Origin: Blasia pusilla
Taxonomy: Eukaryota; Marchantiophyta; Marchantiopsida; Blasiales
Assembly (NCBI GenBank): GCA_050084515.1
Contig: CM114272.1
Location: 496,001-560,000, forward strand
DNA length: 64,000 nt
Direction of reading: 5' to 3'
The notes under the pieces were generated by a model. The model made no database searches. It worked only from the letters and a program-made list of their open reading frames with translations, and had not been told where the DNA came from. Numbering within the stretch: position 1 is the stretch's first letter; the number at the start of each line of letters is the position of its first letter. The translations under genes were made by a program, and so were the position numbers. Positions 56,983-64,000 of the stretch are shown piece after piece.

Positions 56983-59893
56983 CTAATTCTTACGCCGCTT
57001 TCGCCCCATTAATGATTTGCCATATACATTCTTCCTTTTTGCCCGTCGAGTGGGTGGTGTAGCCAACATATCTTGAAGGACCGTTGACCTTGTCTTCCCT
57101 AGTTCTCTACACTCCTCCATAGTGGGAGATAACCCCGTGTGTCGTGGAATATTCTTGGGCCTTATGTCCATGTCATCCACAAGAAGATTGATGTTTGTCT
57201 CCGCCATGATTTGAGTGACATGAAGTTGGGAGGCATTTGGCAAATCTCTTTCCACCTCCCCACACTCGGCAGCATCGGCTACTTGGCTCGTGGGTGGAGG
57301 AATACCCCATTCATCGTTGATCTCATGGAGATCTCTTAGAATCTGGCTATCAGAAATTTGATCAATGGGATCCATATCATCCAATGAAGCTAAACCCCCG
57401 CCGTGTACATTGTCCTCCTCTCCATTCTGCATTGATACCCTATTCTTTCCCTTTCTATTTCTTGGTACATATGAAGAAGAAACCTTCACAAGATTCTTCC
57501 TCAAAGCATAAAGGTCATGGGTAGAAGGTCTCTCAATGTATGAACCTCCTACAATAGGATCACCATCATCACTAGCCAAACCCCCTGTGGCTGTCTCATG
57601 ACAATCCAAAGCACTACCAATGGGGGTAAAGAAAACATCAGGTGTAGAGATATGGGATATACTATCATTTATGCATCCCACTTGGTTATACAAAGTCTCT
57701 ACAATACCCACAGTGTCAACTACAACATCTCCTAAATCATCCACTTTATGAGCTCGTGCCATTCCCTCCAAATCACCCTCCGTCATCTCTGATGGAACTT
57801 TGGATGTGCTCGGAATAACTTCCATATGATGATAAATATCACCTCCGGTATTTCCAATCTCACCATCATCCCCACCACCACCACCACATCCAATTGCTGG
57901 AATGCCTTTCTCCAAACCTGCAACACTAAAAGGTACTCCGAGACTTCCCTCCACAAATCCAATTGAATGTTCAATGTCTACATGCAAGGGAGAAGACTCA
58001 CCAAGAGTCTCCCCATCCACGTGAGACCTACCCTGCAAATTCACCTCAACGCGGGGAGACCCAATTCCACATTCACCACCACACACAATAGCTGGAATGC
58101 CTTCCACAACTGCAGCAAGAGAAGGTACTCCAAGGCCAACCTCTGGTAGTCCAACTGAAAGTGAAGTCTCTGTATGCAAGGGAGGAGAATCAACAACACG
58201 TTCCCCATCCACATGAGAGCTACCCTTCAATATCTCTCCTTGTGTCAAGTTAATCTCAACACCACCACCATCACACACACTGGCTGGAATACTTTCCATC
58301 ACTGCACCACTAGAAGATACTCCAATAACAACCTCCGGTACTCCAACTGAAAGTAAAGTCTCTTCATGCGAGGGAGGAGACTCACCAACATATTCCCCGG
58401 CCACATAAGAGCTACCCTTCAAGATTTCTCCTTGTGGAAAGTTCATCTCGACACATGAAGGGCCAATTGACAAATCACAACTTCTGGCTGTTGGAATTGT
58501 TTCCTGTGCATCAGTAGTACATGGTGGACAATCTAGACCAACCTGGTCTTCAACCATCACACAAGGGGTCTCAATAGGGGAAGAAGAAGGGCAAGACTGA
58601 TATTCTTTTTCTCTCTTCTTCAAGGACTTGGATACATGTGGAAGCCCGACCTTGGAGCAAGATTCACCTCCCATAGATCTGGTGCGCACTCCGACCTTTC
58701 TAACTTCTTCCACATGCGTCAAAACAATATGTTCCTCCCTACTCTCACCAAAATCTTCTACACTCCTCGCTGTAAACTTCTCAACAGGAGGCTTAGAAGT
58801 CAACTTACTTCGCCTCTTTGGGCGCAAAACCTGAAAGTCACTAATATCATCACATTCATCTCCTTGAGAGGTGGGAGGTGGTTTTCTAGAGCTACTCCCT
58901 ATTGTAGATTTATGTACATTCCTCCTAGACCAATCTAAATCTACATCCCTCTTCTCCCTTGGGACATACTTGGAAGCTCTTTCTTCACAAACCTCTTTGA
59001 CCTCCTCCAAGTTTCTTCCCTCAAACCATTCATTCCATTGCTGCTTAGCCATGAAATCGGAGTACTTGGCTTGATCCCTTTCAAGCCAAGCCATTAAGTT
59101 CTGTTTCTTACGAGCAATCCAAGCTTGTGTCTCCTTCAATTGCTTAGATCTCTCATCTGAAAAAATGGCAGGAAGCACATCCAAAGACACATCCTCTTTC
59201 TTCTCCTCTACTCCCCAAAGTTTCTTCACCAACTCCAAATGAACAAAGTAATTCTTCCCCCTCCCAATCTGGTCTCTGAGAACCAGGTTCACTAGCTCTC
59301 TCAATGGCAACCAAGCATGCTGAGACTATCATATCCATCGTCAAATTGCTTTCACCGCACTCTCGGACTTTCACAAGGCACGTGTCATACTTTTCTCTAT
59401 CCAATAAGTCATCCCAATCTTGGATACCAAGGCACTTGGGGAGATCACACTCCATTAAAGCCAGCAATGCTGGCTTCTTGAACAAGTGTGGGATGACAGG
59501 ATCTCATTCCATTGTCAACCATGTCTCAGACCAATGTTGTCTAAATCTGTATAATTTTTCCCTCTTCATCTTTTCTAAACGCCCTATAGCATCTCCTAAT
59601 TTTCTCATCAAATCTTTCTCTCTCTGCTTCTCACTAATGTTCCTCTTATGACCCTTCACAGGGTCGTCAGGATGCCTACCTGCATTTTCCAAAGGTACTA
59701 AATAACTTGGGTGCAGGTGAGGGTGCTTCTTAGTCAAGTGCTGATTGCACTTTGTTTTGTTCTTTGCAGAGTAAATGCGACTACAAACTAGACACATCCA
59801 CTTTGTGCCATCATGCAAATACCTCCAATAGGTATTTTCCCCCAATGCAACGCCACAAACTACCCAGGTGGAAACTGAGGTCGGGGTAGCCAT
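56983..59893 (-). CDS. BED-like zinc finger and large repeat protein (broken by one stop and one frameshift)
   Basis: Begins MATPTSVSTWVVCGVALGEN at 59893. A BED-like finger follows (WMCLVCSRIYSAKNKTKCNQ, then HLTKKH; C-x2-C...H-x4-H), then a helical region. TGA at 59504-59506 interrupts, but the same frame continues as DPVIPHLFKKPALLALMECD. Near 59305 the phase shifts into a 775-codon open stretch (LRELVNLVLRDQIGRG onward) ending at 56983. That part has a charged helical start, a long polar region with three ~65-aa repeats (GEILKGSSHVDGE...LSVGLPEV...EGIPAIVC, DNA 57880-58460) and a strongly basic C-terminal tail (RRAKRKNVYGKSLMGRKRRK), probably a nuclear signal. BED fingers bind DNA and are common in transposases and in genes derived from them, but no catalytic domain is visible. 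Same strand as the MULE. Confidence 0.6.
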
Positions 59894-60299
59894 GGGAAAA
59901 CAAGTCCTAAAACACATTCAAAAAAGTATCACAAACCATGACATGAACATGTTCCAAAGGGATAAAACCTCACCACACCCACTGTTTTTGGGCAATGAAA
60001 ATTCCCACTAAGTATCTGATATGAAAGGAATTTCCAAAACTTGGTATTCTTCTAAAATCTCCCTTGCTTTAAAAGCTGGAATACCTTCCATTCCTCCCTC
60101 AACACCTTGCTCAAAGGTGTGTATCAATCTAGAAGAGGAGAGAAATAAGGCGAAGGGTCCAAAAAATCGACAATCAGTTGTAGATCAGCAACTACCCATC
60201 TGAACTACCTTTGTGGTAACAAATTAATAGTTTAGACACTCCTAATATTATGTAGGGATGTGCTATAGTAGAAATAGAAAAAATAGTCATATATTTCAC
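59894..60299. other. No supported gene
   Basis: Putative promoter side of the BED-finger gene. A TGGAATACCTTCC motif lies at 60077-60089. Nothing else seen. Confidence 0.4.
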
Positions 60300-61690
60300 T
60301 GAAATAATGGAAAGGTTATCCACAACCTACCAGGATTCAGCCAACTTGCTTGTTAGCTTAGTATAATTCTCTGATCTTGAAGCTAATAAATATTGTCTGT
60401 TTCTTAGGATTTGACTGTCCCAATTTTCAGTGATCATTTGATGAAATGAGATGTCTAATCAGAAAATATTTTTTCCTCTTGTAGGACAAAGGCAAATTCC
60501 AGCTATACAACCATCTGTTAATGGCCAACCATATCAATGTGACGGGATTTTTCTTCTTCACTTCTTGTCGCTAACATGAAGCTCTCACAGATGGTCCCAC
60601 TAACTAATAGAGGGATGTGAAGTGAATTTCCTATCTTTTTATTTACCTAAACTTCTACCCCACTTACTACTTTGGAATGCTTTCCATTTCTCGAATATAC
60701 CATCATATTAGAAGTGTTTTCTCAATCTACAGAAGGAGAATAATCCGGCAACTGGTCCAAACAGTAGAAATAGAAAAAAAATCATCTATCACAAAGAAAT
60801 AATGGAAAGATTCTCTAGAAAATACTTGGATTCATGCAAGTTCGTTTGTAAGCTTTGTATATGTCTGTGATTTAGGGGCTTATAAATTTATAATCGGTGC
60901 CTATTTCTCAGAATTTGATAATTGGTATGCAGTTTACATCTAACTGTTATCTCTAAATCCCCTACAATGATGTGGTAAAACATTATTAGAAGTTCAAAGG
61001 GGGTCTTGGATTGAACATAATAAATTGTATTTCCTTGGTATTATTGGAAATGTAAAAATGGTAAACCAATCTGGATTCAAGCAACCTGCTTATGATCTTT
61101 GTATATCTCTTTGATTCTGGAGATAATAAATGGTGTTTTTTTCTCGGGATTGGACTGTCCCAATTTTCATTGATCAGTTCATGAAGTGAAACAGATCATC
61201 TTAATAGATTTTTTCCTACAATAAGACATATAGCTATATGACTAGAAAATCAATGTGAAGGGATCCGCTTCAAGATTTTTACCTAACATCCATTCCATAA
61301 TTGATATGCGGTTTACATGTATATATTATCTCTGAATCTCCGAGAATGATGTGGTCAACAATTATTTACAAGTTTAAAGAGAATCTTGGGTTGAACATGA
61401 TAAATTGGATATCCCTAGTACTACTGGAAATGTAAAGATGGTAAACATATTTGGATTCAAGCAACTTGCTTGTGATCTTTGCATATCTCTCTTATTCTAG
61501 AGCTAAAATATGATGTTTGTTTCTGAGGATTTGACTGTCACAATTTTCAGTGATCACTTCATGAAGTGAAATATCTTATCTTAATAGCTTTTTCCTTGCA
61601 GTGAGACAAGGGCAATTACAACTATATGACTATCTGTCAATGCCCAGATAATCAGTGTGAAGGGATGCTCTCTTCACTAGTGACCTCTAA
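60300..61690. repeat. Tandem array of a ~400-bp unit, about 3 copies plus a partial
   Basis: Blocks such as GATTCAAGCAACYTGCTT, TTTGACTGTCCCAATTTTCA and ATGAAGTGAAAY recur near 60330-60600, 61060-61290 and 61440-61690, with a partial unit from about 60790. A second block (GCAGTTTACATCTAACTGTT; AATGATGTGGTAAAACATTA) recurs near 60930 and 61308. Copies are diverged; no coding signal. Confidence 0.75.
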
Positions 61691-62687
61691 CATCAAGCTC
61701 TCATAGACTATGTACACAACATCGATTAGATTGAGTGTTGTCGAAATACAAACATTATGGCTAATATGTGGGGTAATATGCAAGAGTCCACCACTGTATT
61801 GAGAACTACAAGACACTACCGCGAGCCACACTCCACATATAGCTAGATCTACATTCATTCTTTAGGCTTCAACAGAAACAAAACTCTCAGATACAAAGCC
61901 CAACTTATAATAGGAGTGTAGCACGATCAGCCTCCATGAGAAAGGCAGCCATGGGAGAGAGGGGGGAAACAGTGGATCAACCATCTAGTGACACGGAAAT
62001 GATTCCACGGTTGCAAAGCTAAGACAGCAAATAGCTCAAAACTTTAGCAGTAGAGGTTGCAGGTATGCAAGGGAAGAAAGTCGTGCTGCTACGAGCAGGT
62101 TTCATCTCAGTCAAGAGGCCATCAATACCATGTAAATTTTATTTACATGAGTGTACCCTCACCGGGTCGCCTAATGTCAGAAAGAAGATCCACGTAAGCA
62201 GAGGTCGTGCCTTCAAACAATGAAATGTGAAATAGGAAAACCTACCACCAACTGAATATTGTCCACCTAGGCGCATGGTGGCAGTGAAAGATTGGGTAAA
62301 CCAACCTGAAAATCGTGCAAGGGGTGGTGCGGCTCTGAATTCTCTGACTACGGTGAGCGGGGGTGGTGCGGCTATACAAAGATCACAAGGACCAGAGGCA
62401 TGCATCAAGCAATCTATACACAAGCTGTCGAAAATAAGACCGGTAAGAAAGGGCAACGAGGTAAGGGTGCTCTGAATTCTCTGACTACGGTGAGCGGGTA
62501 AGAAGGGCTATAATGAAAAAAGAAGACAAAACATAAAGAAGCTAAAATGGAGAGCGCATATTTGGACATACTTGAATGATGGAAAGTATTCCAGTAAAAG
62601 CAAGATGTTCGATCGGCCGAGTGTTTTGTCACACCTTCGTCACTAACATTCGCCTTTGTCTTGCTTTCATAGAGAGGAGAGCTGAGC
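61691..62687. other. No supported gene; shared 29-bp motif
   Basis: Contains GCTCTGAATTCTCTGACTAC at 62332 and 62469, which is related in reverse to 43674-43701 and 43738-43758. A minus-strand open stretch at 62456-62139 is not credible. Otherwise nothing seen. Confidence 0.45.
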
Positions 62688-64000
62688 GGAAATGTTGGTG
62701 AATCTATTCCATGTGTTCCAAACCGTAGCTAATCGTCTTTGCTTGACCTTGACCGCGAACACTGGAGGATTCGCCACTTTTGCTTCACTACGAACGAAAC
62801 TTTGAGCCCGAGGGTTGTTTGGAAGGAATTCCAACGTATTCAGGGTCAACATTTACTGCGCCGCACTCCTTCAGCAAGCTCTCTCACCACTCTCATCCCA
62901 ATCGGAAAGTATTCCAATAAATGTAAGTCGTTCAATCTCCCCAAATGTTCGTCACGCCTTAGTCACTGACATTCGCCTTTACTGATAGCGGAAGTGTTGG
63001 TGTCGTATTTCACTGACAGCGGAAGTCTTGGTGAAGCTATTCCATGCTTTCCAAACATTAGCTAAACCTCTGCTTGAACTCGACGCAAATACTGGAGGAT
63101 TCGCCACTTTTCCTTCAGCATGAACCAAACTTCGAGCCTGAAGATTTCTGGGAAGGTATTCCAACGTGTCTCCTGTCGCGGCCGGTGTGCGCTCGAGGGC
63201 CAAGTTCACTGTCGCCACACCCTTTCCTCACTCTCTCTTTCTTTTCTCTCTCGTAGCCCGTTGCACATCTCTCTTTACGTCGTGTCTCGCCTTGTCCCGC
63301 ACCCCCGCTTAGTCACTAACATTCGCCTTTACTGACAGCGGAAGTGTTGGTGTCGTATTTCACTGACAACGGAAGTCTTGGTGAAGCTATTCCATGCTTT
63401 CCAAACATTAGCTAAACCTCTGCTTGAACTCGACGCAAATACTGGAGGATTCGCCACTTTTCCTTCAGCATGAACCAAACTTCGAGCCTGAAGATTTCTG
63501 GGAAGGTATTCCAACGTGTCTCCTGTCGCGGCCGGTGTGCGCTCGAGGGCCAAGTTCACTGTCGCCACACCCTTCCCTCACTCTCTCTCTCTTTCTTTCT
63601 CTCTCTCGAGTCGTTGCACATCTCTCTTTACGTCGTGTCTCGCTTGTCCGCACCCCGCTTAGTCACTAACATTCGCTTTCTCGCGTTGAAGTGTTGGTGT
63701 CGTATTTCACTGACAGCGGAAGTCTTGGTGAAGCTATTCCATGCTTTCCAAACATTAGCTAAACCTCTGCTTGAACTCGACGCAAATACTGGAGGATTCG
63801 CCACTTTTCCTTCAGCATGAACCAAACTTCGAGCCTGAAGATTTCTGGGAAGGTATTCCAACGTGTCTCCTGTCGCGGCCGGTGTGCGCTCGAGGGCCAA
63901 GTTCACTGTCGCCACACCCTTCCCTCACTCTCTCTCTCTTTCTTTCTCTCTCTCGTAGCCCGTTGCACATCTCTCTTTACGTCGTGTCTCGCCTTGTCCC
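62688..64000. repeat. Tandem repeat of ~350 bp, four copies, continuing past the window
   Basis: The anchor GCTAAACCTCTGCTTGAACT occurs at 63061, 63411 and 63758 (spacings 350 and 347); a diverged first unit has its equivalent at 62728. The three right-hand units are nearly identical, so the array is young or homogenised. Each carries the same ~78-codon minus-strand frame (MATVNLALERTPAATG to SFTKTS) and a CT-rich tract. The last unit reaches the end of the window. Confidence 0.92.

Noticed and set aside
63074-63820. Plus-strand frames in the 350-bp array
   Set aside because: Antisense to an equally open frame, CT-rich, and duplicated with the unit; only the array itself is supported.
1-64000. 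tRNA, rRNA or organellar genes
   Set aside because: None could be recognised by reading; a covariance-model scan would be needed to exclude small RNAs.

Overview
This is a eukaryotic nuclear window from a plant-lineage genome. It carries Ty1/copia and Ty3/gypsy retrotransposons, a tRNA-iMet-primed LTR element, and an intron-containing FAR1/MULE transposase with a SWIM finger. There are no operons, no bacterial-type gene packing, and no rRNA, tRNA or organellar gene that I can see. A cytosine-5 DNA methyltransferase inside a gypsy element has been described for charophyte algae. I therefore favour a charophyte or an early-diverging land plant, but the species cannot be fixed from the sequence alone.

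Layout. 1-5.3 kb: weak minus-strand coding fragments (one with a C2H2 finger), a 47-bp tandem repeat, then decayed DNA. 5.3-9.5 kb: a 1.26-kb LTR-like unit and rearranged local repeats. 9.6-19 kb: a nested graveyard of one gypsy family. It holds a plus-strand copy (DNMT, RT, RNase H, integrase, PHD finger), an antisense copy joined head to head at about 11,237, and a third antisense copy split by GC-rich repeats and a solo LTR with a 4-bp target duplication. 22.6-30 kb: two direct copies of a block carrying an unrecognised intronless gene. 31-39.3 kb: a non-LTR retrotransposon with a restriction-like endonuclease, cut in two by a copia element. 41.7-43.6 kb: an inverted third copy of the unrecognised gene, with one in-frame TGA. 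43.6-44.5 kb: hairpins and minisatellites. 45.6-50.1 kb: about 19 copies of a 230-bp satellite. 50.6-59.9 kb: three minus-strand genes or gene remnants (a 212-aa protein, a MULE transposase, and a BED-like finger plus 775-aa repeat protein). 60-64 kb: two further tandem repeat arrays, the last running off the window.

Most of the window is mobile or repeat DNA. The standout is the gypsy family that encodes both a complete-motif DNA methyltransferase and a terminal C4HC3 PHD finger, which suggests an element able to write and perhaps read chromatin marks. The second is the three-member intronless gene family, whose copies also reveal a short mobile insertion through an empty-site comparison. 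Most retroelement copies are broken by stops and frameshifts, and many of the stops fit single C-to-T or G-to-A changes at Gln, Arg or Trp codons.
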